From Diprion similis (lineage: Eukaryota; Arthropoda; Insecta; Hymenoptera; Diprionidae): a DNA stretch of 64,000 nucleotides. The translations under genes and the position numbers were made by a program. How positions within the stretch are numbered: the stretch's first letter is position 1; each line of letters opens with the position of its first letter. Positions 1-22,500 of this stretch are shown here, piece by piece. Under the pieces are notes generated by a model. It saw only the letters and a program-made list of their open reading frames with translations, was not told where the DNA came from and made no database searches. The stretch spans positions 6,207,501-6,271,500 of the forward strand of contig NC_060106.1 of the NCBI RefSeq assembly GCF_021155765.1, given 5' to 3'.

Positions 1-155
1 ATGTTAACTAAAGGCTTACACGATACTAAATCCAGATTCGACTGTATCAACGAAAGCTGTTGCACATGAACGGCTTCCACCTGACGCAAAAGCTGCTTTT
101 CTCTTGATTTCAACACACCAATTAGATGCTCGAAACTTGTTTTTATTTCCAGTTG

Positions 156-257
156 TATCTGAAGAAAGAAAACGAGTGTATTATTTACACATCCATTGTA
201 CGGGATATACAAGATTTTCCAATTCTTCTCCTAAGTCTGAATCTTATGGTTTGAGAA
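156..257 (+). other. Possible terminal coding exon on the plus strand
   Basis: A good polypyrimidine-AG acceptor (tttttatttccag) ends near 153. One frame after it reads YLKKENECIIYTSIVRDIQD and then a hydrophobic stretch before a TGA near 255. The composition is protein-like but the segment is only about 33 codons and I cannot name a family. It could equally be chance. It overlaps the region where the minus-strand gene would continue, so at most one of the two is likely. Confidence 0.18.
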
Positions 258-593
258 ATCTCTGGAAGTATGTATTTATAGGTGTTACTGTACACTTTAA
301 GCTGCACTAATCTCAAATATTCTATGGCGATATCGGTGATTGCATATATACGTGACAAGTTAACGAGCTAAAAGCTTTGGTGGAATAGTAGAAGTGTATG
401 CACGTAATAATCCGAGATCTAAAAAAAAAAAATTACCGTAGACAAGTCTTTTTTGGTCACTTTAATGCGATTGCATAAAGATATATACCACCGTAATTAA
501 TTTATTACAAAAATGCAATAGATTAATATTTTCAGGTGACCAAAAAAATATCGGAATACCAGACGGTAGCACAGGTAAGAATCTTATACTCAC

Positions 594-695
594 GCTGAGA
601 GTAGTTTCATCCAATAATTTTTTCCCTTCTGTAATTAATTTGACGTTTGCCAAATTCATGATACTTTCACTTTTCAGGTCATTATTTTCAACCAT
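594..695 (-). CDS. First coding exon of an unidentified gene, running off the left edge
   Basis: A 34-codon open exon starts with ATG at 695 and ends at 594 in a strong donor (GTGAGT, phase 0). The peptide begins MVENNDLKSESIMNLANVKL and continues with a lysine-rich, probably helical stretch to TTLS. I do not recognise the family. Codon use and the clean donor suggest a true first exon rather than a chance frame. The rest of the gene must lie at or beyond the left end of the window, so it is divergent from cnk; the 2 kb between them would hold both 5' regions. A possible acceptor exists near 268 on this strand, but the joined frame closes quickly, so I do not propose it. Confidence 0.5.
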
Positions 696-2160
696 GGCTC
701 GAATTTCGATTTATGATTGACGGATGTGGCAGATATATTACATGTACACTGAACGTGATACCACGTTAAACAGCCTACGCGGAATCTAAACACCATATGT
801 AAAAGTTCACATTGTACAAGCACTGAGGACGAGTGGGGACCGAACAGAAACGCAGGTAGCTACCTTGAACTTCTCGTTTTAACGGTATAATTCGTTGAAA
901 ATGAACAGCGGAGGAATTGGGGTGATTCGCACAATGAAAAATGCTAATTTCTTGGAAACCTTTGTCACTCAGCAGGGTTGTTGCAATTCGAGGGTGAAAA
1001 TATGCTTACCGACTTACACGAAAGAGGAGCCACGGCTGCTTGTGCGCGATTAGATTATGGCGGCTTGGCAATCTAGCGGTTCAAATTTTAATCAGGCCCT
1101 CTCGACCCTCGCGTCTTTCTGCAACACTCGAAAACTCTAATTGAAACCCATTTCTGTTTCACTTATCCCTAGACGTGTACTCATATTTCTGTTATGCGTA
1201 ATATCTAATGCGTGAATTTTTTTTATTGGTAATGTAATATTTCCATTGCGAACTGTTGTGATGTCAATCTTCAGCCAACGATAGAGTCAATGAGACAGGT
1301 AATTACAAAAACTGTGTCTGTGTCGTGCCTCTCATTTTCTCGATTGAATTTGCATACAATTACTTGTCTGCAATTACCATTATGCGGTAACTAATAATAC
1401 CTTAGTAAAAATACAATAGTTAATTATAATATTATAGTTATAATCAACATAAATTAAATGAACTGCTGGAATCCTTATATTCCAGTCTAATTTCCTGGAT
1501 TGGTGGTGGTTTCAAACTGTAATCATCAAGGATTATTCAGTTTTCGCGAGATTTTAATCGACACCCTGACCCGTTACTTGATATGCTGACAATGCGTGAT
1601 AAATGAATTTTAAAGAACATCTGTTTTTTCATCATCACGAACATGTGTGACGAAATTTTTATTGAGTCATGGGTGTATAGGTACCAAACACGGAGTAGTA
1701 AATCAAAGTATAGTTTATGTGATACTCAATATTGTTCTGATACACCTCAGTTGCTATACGAATGGCTGGCCAAAAAATTCCAAAAATGACATTGATGTCG
1801 GTACGTCAATTGACTCACGCCGATAATTCGAAATGCATACTTAGTGGCTATTCTTTGAAATGTCGATATTTTGAAACTTGGCACAAATCGGCGAGTGACG
1901 TCGAGGGGAGCTTCAATATACAAATTTCCTACAGTTATCGACTCAACTGACATTGTAAACCCCATGAGCGAGTTGGCAGATACACGGCATTGTCATTACC
2001 ACCACGCCGGTCGTGCCCTTCTGCTTCCTTCAAATGAATGCTAAGGCCTGCTGTAGTAGCAATATTCGGTTAACATATGTAAGGAAGCGAGAAATTCATG
2101 CATAAGTACGCTATCTGCGGAGTCTAACAAAGTGGAGCATTTAAGACGGCAGTTGGAAAA
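696..2160. other. Spacer between two divergent genes; probable 5' regions
   Basis: No coding frame that I can support. Around 1020-1130 the composition shifts to higher GC, with a YY1-like ATGGCGGC at 1057 and TCTAGCGGT at 1072-1080. The latter motif recurs upstream of the SMIM30-like gene, so this patch may be a promoter for cnk or for the leftward gene. The rest is AT-rich and featureless. Confidence 0.35.
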
Positions 2161-2164
2161 ACTA

Positions 2165-2600
2165 ACGTGCTGCATTATAGAGAAAAACCTGAGAGTGTCG
2201 CCAGTTTCATAGCGTTCTCTATCACAAAATAGGTTTTTCGAACTAATTTTCATTTGGCATCAGGAAAACAGAGCACCTTTATGGGTGCATTCCGAAACTA
2301 GCTGGCAGCGCTGAAAACTCCCTAGGACAGAGACAGAGCTAGTCACAAACTCGGCAGCGCAAAAGAGATAAGAGATTGCCGATAGCACTGGGAGCTAATT
2401 TCGGAACGCAACCTATGGCGATCAGCAGATGCAGTCAAAACCCACTGCCTCCGTGATGCTAAATACAGTAGAGTGCTGGTCGGTTAGCGACATGTGTTTA
2501 CCGACCATGTATGTACTCGAAAATTAGTTCCAGAAATTTATTTCGTATTAGAGCGCGCTACGAAATGTGGAACACGAAAAACACTAGCGTGGTCTCTCTC
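2165..2600. repeat. Nested inverted repeats, MITE-like
   Basis: The inner element spans about 2279-2419. Its left end has TGCATTCCGAAACTAGCT (2287-2304), and its right end carries the near-perfect reverse complement AGCTAATTTCGGAACGCA (2393-2410). The similarity extends outward a few bases (ATGGG / complement of CCTAT) and inward through AGCGCTG / CAGTGCT, giving ~30-bp imperfect termini around a core with no coding capacity. This is the form of a miniature inverted-repeat transposable element (MITE). An outer, more decayed inverted pair lies at about 2165-2253 and 2511-2600; its arms share GAAAATTAGTTC and a similar ~50-bp continuation (TATTTYGT..TAGAG..CGCTA.GAAA). Short frames called in these arms are mirror images of one another and are not genes. 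Confidence 0.7.
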
Positions 2601-2724
2601 AGGCTCCTCTCTGTGCATATCCCACAACGTGGTGTACTTCACACTCATGGAATTGGGATCATAGCAAGGAGGGAGATTTTCGTGTCGGATCGGACGATCT
2701 TTAGTCAGAGATGAATAGCCAACC

Positions 2725-13212
<10,488 letters not shown>

Positions 13213-15929
13213 GTATTTTGGCTATTTATCTATGTTCCTGGTTGACAGTACCGTTCCGTTGGGCTCTAAATGTTCAGATAGAACAATATTCATTGACATA
13301 TCATGTCTGGCAGTTCGAATTCTTGACAAAAAGTGATGTTATAGTTATACCAAATTACGAATATTCTACTACGAGCCGAGCAAGCAAAAAAAAATATGCG
13401 CTTTTCGCGGTACATACAAATTAAACCCTCGCTTCGATTTTTCGATTCAAAGTGATTCTGCGCAGTCGTGTCCAGTAGCTTTGAAGTAAAAGTTTTAAAT
13501 GCGAGTACGCATCCTTGATTACTATACTGAAAGACTCGGAAATCTCATTGTTAACTTATGCGAACGAATATCTGCGTATAATTATTATTTTTTTGTCTCG
13601 CAGTGTTATCTTACACCAGGAGTTGACCTATATTCAGTATTGAAATTGTAGTCTTGAAATTAAGATACCGAATTGAATTTAAGGTATATTTTGGGTGGAC
13701 TTTCCAATGGCGCAATACAGTTATTCAAAGTGTTTTACGAACATAAAGTTGCAATTCCAATAGTCATACCTGATTACGTGGCATAAGTGCTATTGTTTTG
13801 ATTGAATGTAAAGGTACAATTGTTGATATTTGGTTCAAAAATAATTGAATGCCTGAATTTTATCAAAAGCTGAATTATATACATTATATTCCTATACGGA
13901 TTTATCCATGATAATGAGAAAAGGGATAGAGTAGTTCTCATGAAATAAGTTCAACTCAATATTGTCTAAAGTTAGAAATAATAGTAATTACTTACACGAA
14001 CGAAAAAGCAATATTTCTGCACCAATGGCTCAGTATCGCAAATAGCCGTCCATGCCGTGCCTGTAACATGAGTAATAATTTTTCGAAGTATCCGTATATA
14101 CCCGTACGAACTTTGAAGATTTGTTGTTGGATAGCAATACATTTTTGAAATATATTTACAACTGAAATATTTCAGACTTTACGAATAATGTCTAAAATTG
14201 TCATTCCTATATGCGGGTGATTTTAATCGTTGTTAGGGATAAGATAAAAATCGAACAGCTTCAATAATAGTTCTCCTCCGTGGGTTTAGATTTATAAACG
14301 ATGACTTTCATTACCTTTAAAACAAATAAATTATTCTAATGCCATTATCTATAATTATAGTATTATATTTATTTTAATTTTGAATGTGTTACCAGTACGC
14401 TTGCTCACACTATAACTCTGGTATCGGCAGAATACCACTTATCTCTTACATGATTCGAAATTTCGGATCAATTTATTGTGTATAAGTTCTTCCATGACTA
14501 ACCATATGGATAAGATTTAGATTTAGCAACAGTTATGTTTATTCCGGTAAAAATTATCGCCTCGTTTCAGCATGTAAATAATTTTTCTTACCTTTTCAAC
14601 AAAATTGAATTCTTATTGGATGAAATATGAATGAAAGAGAAAGAACAAACAATGTGATTACGCGTTGAAAGTGCCTATATTAAATACAAATGTGAATCCT
14701 AGAAGACACACATATCCTATTTAGCGATTACGATTTTTAAATTATATCGATAAATATACGGAATTCATAAAAATTATTGTAGATATCTGTAACATTTTCG
14801 CTATTCATAGCGTTCAGTATTAACATAGATGCATGTAGCAGCTGCATAATTTAGTTTTACACACTGTTAATCAACATGTGATGTCGAGAAGAGTAATCAG
14901 TAAAAATTGTAAAATTAAACTTTTTCTGCCAAAATAAACACTCGTAGTAATATTATATTTCATTGCAATAAAACGTTAAAAGAAATAACGTTTTAGTTGT
15001 TCGTTGAACATAACTTTTGATGCATATTATCTACTAATTATTCTTATGCGTCTATGTTCTCTACACGTGTATTATACTCTAAATAATGTACATACACATG
15101 GAATACCAGGACCTACACGCCCGCTAAACAGAAAGAAATGTTTATTTTACGAATACTGTACTATATTTCAAATAAATAAATGATAAGTCAAAAAACTATC
15201 AGTTATTACACAGAAAAGTTCTGATATTATTCAGTATGCTATAGATTTCGACGATATACCACAGTAATAAACTAAACCTATTCTCTAGTGTATTATTGTA
15301 TGTTGTGCGTTTTATTATAGTCATAAAATTTAATAGAAATTATTGTAATTGATTGCAATTATTTTATTCTTTTCATCATGTCTTGGGCAGCTAATTACTA
15401 CTTCATTTCAATTCCTTCCTCGTTGTCAGGAATGCACGAGCGTTTTTCTACGATGGGCTACGGTGCGTTCTTAGAATGACCAGAGCATTGATAATTTTAC
15501 AAATTTTGCTGCAATATTTTACGACGAGAAAGATGATAACTAATTATGAAAAAATCAAAGTTTCACGTGGTTTTCACTCCTCATATCCACCAAAATATAA
15601 ACACCAGCATTGTTAATGGAATTGCAGGAAATCTACACAAGTCTTTGTACGAAATTATTCTTCGGCACCTCCGAAAAACTCTTTTGTTTCTGTAATAGAA
15701 TTCTTAATTATTAAATACTCCAAAAACAATGCAATATTATTTGTTTGTCTGTTCGGTATGAATTTTGCAATTGGTTTTACTAAGCTAAACAGACACGAGC
15801 TGACGTTTATGTGAATACAAAACTGCGGCTGCCGACGGACACCAAAGGTAGCCGAAGACCAATGCAGACGTTAGATGAAGGCAAACAACAACAGACGCTG
15901 GCTTAAAATTTAAGTAATAACAACCACTA
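13213..15929. other. cnk 3' UTR and spacer
   Basis: No coding frame of note: the only called frame after the stop is continuous with UTR. Several AATAAA-type signals on the plus strand lie at about 14929, 14968 and 15172, any of which could end the cnk transcript. From about 15400 to 15930 the sequence is unremarkable until it enters the flanking repeat. Confidence 0.5.
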
Positions 15930-16405
15930 CAACGTTAGGTTCTGTTTATTGTAAGTTTGAGTTCTCTCAATACGTCCTTATCCTGATACAAGCGTTCAGA
16001 TGAAAGTGTATAGTATGTCATAAAATTATCGGATGTTGTAAAATCGGATGGAGATAATGTACACAAACATAATTTATTATTTCATAACAATGCTGACGAT
16101 GACAATACGATTTAAGAGTTAAATACGCTAAGCTGAATGTAGAGAGTAGTATATGGAATGGTTATCATTGTGGTTCCTGAGTTTATATTAAGAACCGCAG
16201 TGCGCACAGGTGCACTGCACCTCCATATGATATGATATGTATATCACTGTATTCTTTTATATGACCTGAATTGAAATAAATAAAAAAATGAACTTCTGTG
16301 TGTTTTCTTCATTTTTCCTCAACTGTCGGTCCGATGTTTTCTTTGATGTCTTTTTCTGGTTGCTCAACGTCCAATTCTTCTTCTTTTTGTCCAAAGACAA
16401 AACTA
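15930..16405 (+). repeat. Satellite-flanking dispersed repeat, copy 1
   Basis: Aligns by eye with 33360-33870 and 35650-36080. Shared landmarks, in order: ACAAGCGTTC, an AGTATG/GTACTT block, GCGCACAGGTGCA.TGCACCTCC at about 16201, an AATAAA-rich stretch, then a TTTTC..TCAACTGTCGGTCC..GCTCAACGTCCAATT tail. The tail matches the start of the ~300-bp units seen after copy 2. Strongly diverged and non-coding. Type of element unknown. Confidence 0.55.
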
Positions 16406-16512
16406 TTCTTACTTAAAAAGAAGAAAGGCTGACTGACGGCTTTAGAGTTAGGTGTAAATTTTGTCGAATTCAGTTAGTGCTACCTGAATGCTGATTTCAT
16501 GCACAATAAGGC

Positions 16513-16540
16513 AAATCGGAGAAATTTCAGCAAAAAATTG
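16513..16540 (+). repeat. 28-bp partial satellite monomer at the array edge
   Basis: The first 20 bases, AAATCGGAGAAATTTCAGCA, repeat the start of a satellite monomer. They lie 28 bp before the first full monomer, out of the 191-bp register. This is a fragment left at the left boundary, probably by slippage. Confidence 0.8.
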
Positions 16541-19500
16541 AAATCGGAGAAATTTCAGCGAAAAATTACTCCTGGTATCAGGAGAACATCTCAGCCGAGG
16601 AGGTCGACCAAAAACAGAGACTGCTTGATTGAATGCTTATGATGTCGATACTGTGTGTCTCGTTGCATGCCTGGTTGCTTAACAGGGCCCGCGATCGCTT
16701 GCTTACATAATACTATGACTGAGAATTCATCAAATCGGAGAAATTTTAGCGAAAAATTACTCCTGGTATCAGGAGAACATCTCAGCCGAGGAGGTCGACC
16801 AAAAACAGAGACTGCTTGATTGATTGCTTATGATGTCGATACTGTGTGTCTCGTCGCATGCCTGCTTGCTTAAGAGGGCCCGCGATTGCTTGCTTATATA
16901 ATACTTTGACTAAGAATTCATCAAATCGGAGAAATTTCAGCGAAAAATTACTCCTGGTATCAGGAGAACATCTCAGCCGAGGAGGTCGACCAAAAACAGA
17001 GACTGCTTGATTGAATGCTTATGATGTCGATACTGTGTGTCTCGTTGCATGCCTGGTTGCTTGACAGGGCCCGCGATCGCTTGCTTATATAATACTTTGA
17101 CTAAGAATTCATCAAATCGGAGAAATTTTAGCGAAAAATTACTCCTGGTATCAGGAGAACATCTCAGCCGAGGAGGTCGACCAAAAACAGAGACTGCTTG
17201 ATTGAATGCTTATGATGTCGATACTGTGTGTCTCGTTGCATGCCTGGTTGCTTGACAGGGCCCGCGATCGCTTGCTTATATAATACTTTGACTAAGAATT
17301 CATCAAATCGGAGAAATTTTAGAGAAAAATTACTCCTGGTATCAGGAGAACATCTCAGCCGAGGAGGTCGACCAAAAACAGAGACTGCTTGATTGAATGC
17401 TTATGATGTCGATACTGTGTGTCTCGTCGCATGCCTGCTAGCTTAAGAGGGCCCGCGATTGCTTGCTTATATAATACTTTGACTAAGAATTCATCAAATC
17501 GGAGAAATTTCAGCGAAAAATTACTCCTGGTATCAGGAGAACATCTCAGCCGAGGAGGTCGACCAAAAACAGAGACTGCTTGATTGAATGCTTATGATGT
17601 CGATACTGTGTGTCTCGTCGCATGCCTGCTAGCTTAAGAGGGCCCGCGATTGCTTGCTTATATAATACTTTGACTAAGAATTCATCAAATCGGAGAAATT
17701 TTAGCGAAAAATTACTCCTGGTATCAGGAGAACATCTCAGCCGAGGAGGTCGACCAAAAACAGAGACTGCTTGATTGAATGCTTATGATGTCGATACTGT
17801 GTGTCTCGTCGCATGCCTGCTTGCTTGAGAGGGCCCGCGATTGCTTGCTTATATAATACTTTGACTAAGAATTCATCAAATCGGAGAAATTTCAGCGAAA
17901 AATTACTCCTGGTATCAGGAGAACATCTCAGCCGAGGAGGTCGACCAAAAACAGAGACTGCTTGATTGAATGCTTATGATGTCGATACTGTGTGTCTCGT
18001 TGCATGCCTGGTTGCTTGACAGGGCCCGCGATCGCTTGCTTATATAATACTTTGACTAAGAATTCATCAAATCGGAGAAATTTTAGCGATAAATTACTCC
18101 TGGTATCAGGAGAACATCTCAGCCGAGGAGGTCGACCAAAAACAGAGACTGCTTGATTGAATGCTTATGATGTCGATACTGTGTGTCTCGTTGCATGCCT
18201 GGTTGCTTAACAGGGCCCGCGATCGCTTGCTTATATAATACTTTGACTGAAAATTCATCAAATCGGAGAAATTTTAGCGAAAAATTACTCCTGGTATCAG
18301 GAGAACATCTCAGCCGAGGAGGTCGACCAAAAACAGAGACTGCTTGATTGAATGCTTATGATGTCGATACTGTGTGTCTCGTTGCATGCCTGGTTGCTTG
18401 ACAGGGCCCGCGATCGCTTGCTTATATAATACTTTGACTAAGAATTCATCAAATCGGAGAAATTTTGGCGAAAAATTACTCCTGGTATCAGGAGAACATC
18501 TCAGCCGAGGAGGTCGACCAAAAACAGAAACTGCTTGATTGAATGCTTATGATGTCGATACTGTGTGTCTCGTTGCATGCCTGGTTGCTTGACAGGGCCC
18601 GCGATCGCTTGCTTATATAATACTTTGACTAAGAATTCATCAAATCGGAGAAATTTTAGCGAAAAATTACTCCTGGTATCAGGAGAACATCTCAGCCGAG
18701 GAGGTCGACCAAAAACAGAGACTGCTTGATTGAATGCTTATGATGTCGATACTGTGTGTCTCGTCGCATGCCTGCTAGCTTAAGAGGGCCCGCGATTGCT
18801 TGCTTATATAATACTTTGACTAAGAATTCATCAAATCGGAGAAATTTCAGCGAAAAATTACTCCTGGTATCAGGAGAACATCTCAGCCGAGGAGGTCGGC
18901 CAAAAACAGAGACTGCTTGATTGAATGCTTATGATGTCGATACTGTGTGTCTCGTTGCATGCCTGGTTGCTTAACAGGGCCCGCGATCGCTTGCTTACAT
19001 AATACTATGACTGAGAATTCATCAAATCGGAGAAATTTTAGCGAAAAATTACTCCTGGTATCAGGAGAACATCTCAGCCGAGGAGGTCGACCAAAAACAG
19101 AGACTGCTTGATTGATTGCTTATGATGTCGATACTGTGTGTCTCGTCGCATGCCTGCTTGCTTAAGAGGGCCCGCGATTGCTTGCTTATATAATACTTTG
19201 ACTAAGAATTCATCAAATCGGAGAAATTTCAGCGAAAAATTACTCCTGGTATCAGGAGAACATCTCAGCCGAGGAGGTCGACCAAAAACAGAGACTGCTT
19301 GATTGGATGCTTATGATGTCGATACTGTGTGTCTCGTCGCATGCCTGCTAGCTTAAGAGGGCCCGCGATTGCTTGCTTATATAATACTTTGACTAAGAAT
19401 TCATCAAATCGGAGAAATTTCAGTGAAAAATTACTCCTGGTATCAGGAGAACATCTCAGCCGAGGAGGTCGACCAAAAACAGAGACTGCTTGATTGAATG

Positions 19501-22500
19501 CTTATGATGTCGATACTGTGTGTCTCGTTGCATGCCTGGTTGCTTAACAGGGCCCGCGATCGCTTGCTTATATAATACTTTGACTGAGAATTCATCAAAT
19601 CGGAGAAATTTCAGCGAAAAATTGCTCCTGGTATCAGGAGAACATCTCAGCCGAGGAGGTCGACCAAAAACAGAGACTGCTTGATTGAATGCTTATGATG
19701 TCGATACTGTGTGTCTCGTTGCATGCCTGGTTGCTTAACAGGGCCCGCGATCGCTTGCTTATATAATACTTTGACTAAGAATTCGTCAAATCGGAGAAAT
19801 TTTAGCGAAAAATTACTCCTGGTATCAGGAGAACATCTCAGCCGAGGAGGTCGACCAAAAACAGAGACTGCTTGATTGAATGCTTATGATGTCGATACTG
19901 TGTGTCTCGTCGCATGCCTGCTAGCTTAAGAGGGCCCGCGATTGCTTGCTTATATAATACTTTGACTAAGAATTCATCAAATCGGAGAAATTTTAGCGAA
20001 AAATTACTCCTGGTATCAGGAGAACATCTCAGCCGAGGAGGTCGACCAAAAACAGAGACTGCTTGATTGAATGCTTATGATGTCGATACTGTGTGTCTCG
20101 TCGCATGCCTGCTAGCTTAAGAGGGCCCGCGATTGCTTGCTTATATAATACTTTGACTAAGAATTCATCAAATCGGAGAAATTTTAGCGAAAAATTACTC
20201 CTGGTATCAGGAGAACATCTCAGCCGAGGAGGTCGACCAAAAACAGAGACTGCTTGATTGAATGCTTATGATGTCGATACTGTGTGTCTCGTCGCATGCC
20301 TGCTTGCTTGAGAGGGCCCGCGATTGCTTGCTTATATAATACTTTGACTAAGAATTCATCAAATCGGAGAAATTTCAGCGAAAAATTACTCCTGGTATCA
20401 GGAGAACATCTCAGCCGAGGAGGTCGACCAAAAACAGAGACTGCTTGATTGAATGCTTATGATGTCGATACTGTGTGTCTCGTTGCATGCCTGGTTGCTT
20501 GACAGGGCCCGCGATCGCTTGCTTATATAATACTTTGACTAAGAATTCATCAAATCGGAGAAATTTTAGCGAAAAATTACTCCTGGTATCAGGAGAACAT
20601 CTCAGCCGAGGAGGTCGACCAAAAACAGAGACTGCTTGATTGAATGCTTATGATGTCGATACTGTGTGTCTCGTTGCATGCCTGGTTGCTTGACAGGGCC
20701 CGCGATCGCTTGCTTATATAATACTTTGACTAAGAATTCATCAAATCGGAGAAATTTTAGCGAAAAATTACTCCTGGTATCAGGAGAACATCTCAGCCGA
20801 GGAGGTCGACCAAAAACAGAGACTGCTTGATTGAATGCTTATGATGTCGATACTGTGTGTCTCGTCGCATGCCTGCTAGCTTAAGAGGGCCCGCGATTGC
20901 TTGCTTATATAATACTTTGACTAAGAATTCATCAAATCGGAGAAATTTCAGCGAAAAATTACTCCTGGTATCAGGAGAACATCTCAGCCGAGGAGGTCGA
21001 CCAAAAACAGAGACTGCTTGATTGAATGCTTATGATCGCGATACTGTGTGTCTCGTTGCATGCCTGGTTGCTTAACAGGGCCCGCGATCGCTTGCTTATA
21101 TAATACTTTGACTAAGAATTCGTCAAATCGGAGAAATTTTAGCGAAAAATTACTCCTGGTATCAGGAGAACATCTCAGCCGAGGAGGTCGACCAAAAACA
21201 GAGACTGCTTGATTGAATGCTTATGATGTCGATACTGTGTGTCTCGTTGCATGCCTGGTTGCTTAACAGGGCCCGCGATCGCTTGCTTATATAATACTTT
21301 GACTGAGAATTCATCAAATCGGAGAAATTTCAGCGAAAAATTACTCCTGGTATCAGGAAAACATCTCAGCCGAGGAGGTCGACCAAAAACAGAGACTGCT
21401 TGATTGAATGCTTATGATGTCGATACTGTGTGTCTCGTTGCATGCCTGGTTGCTTAACAGGGCCCGCGATCGCTTGCTTATATAATACTTTGACTGAGAA
21501 TTCATCAAATCGGAGAAATTTTAGCGAAAAATTACTCCTGGTATCAGGAGAACATCTCAGCCGAGGAGGTCGACCAAAAACAGAGACTGCTTGATTGAAT
21601 GCTTATGATGTCGATACTGTGTGTCTCGTTGCATGCCTGGTTGCTTGACAGGGCCCGCGATCGCTTGCTTATATAATACTTTGACTAAGAATTCGTCAAA
21701 TCGGAGAAATTTTAGCGAAAAATTACTCCTGGTATCAGGAGAACATCTCAGCCGAGGAGGTCGACCAAAAACAGAGACTGCTTGATTGAATGCTTATGAT
21801 GTCGATACTGTGTGTCTCGTTGCATGCCTGGTTGATTAACAGGGCCCGCGATCGCTTGCTTATATAATACTTTGACTGAGAATTCATCAAATCGGAGAAA
21901 TTTTAGCGAAAAATTACTCCTGGTATCAGGAGAACATCTCAGCCGAGGAGGTCGACCAAAAACAGAGACTGCTTGATTGAATGCTTATGATGTCGATACT
22001 GTGTGTCTCGTTGCATGCCTGGTTGCTTGACAGGGCCCGCGATCGCTTGCTTATATAAAACTTTGACTGAGAATTCATCAAATCGGAGAAATTTTAGCGA
22101 AAAATTACTCCTGGTATCAGGAAAACATCTCAGCCGAGGAGGTCGACCAAAAACAGAGACTGCTTGATTGAATGCTTATGATGTCGATACTGTGTGTCTC
22201 GTCGCATGCCTGCTAGCTTAAGAGGGCCCGCGATTGCTTGCTTATATAATACTTTGACTAAGAATTCATCAAATCGGAGAAATTTCAGCGAAAAATTACT
22301 CCTGGTATCAGGAGAACATCTCAGCCGAGGAGGTCGACCAAAAACAGAGACTGCTTGATTGAATGCTTATGATGTCGATACTGTGTGTCTCGTTGCATGC
22401 CTGGTTGCTTGACAGGGCCCGCGATCGCTTGCTTATATAATACTTTGACTAAGAATTCGTCAAATCGGAGAAATTTTAGCGAAAAATTACTCCTGGTATC

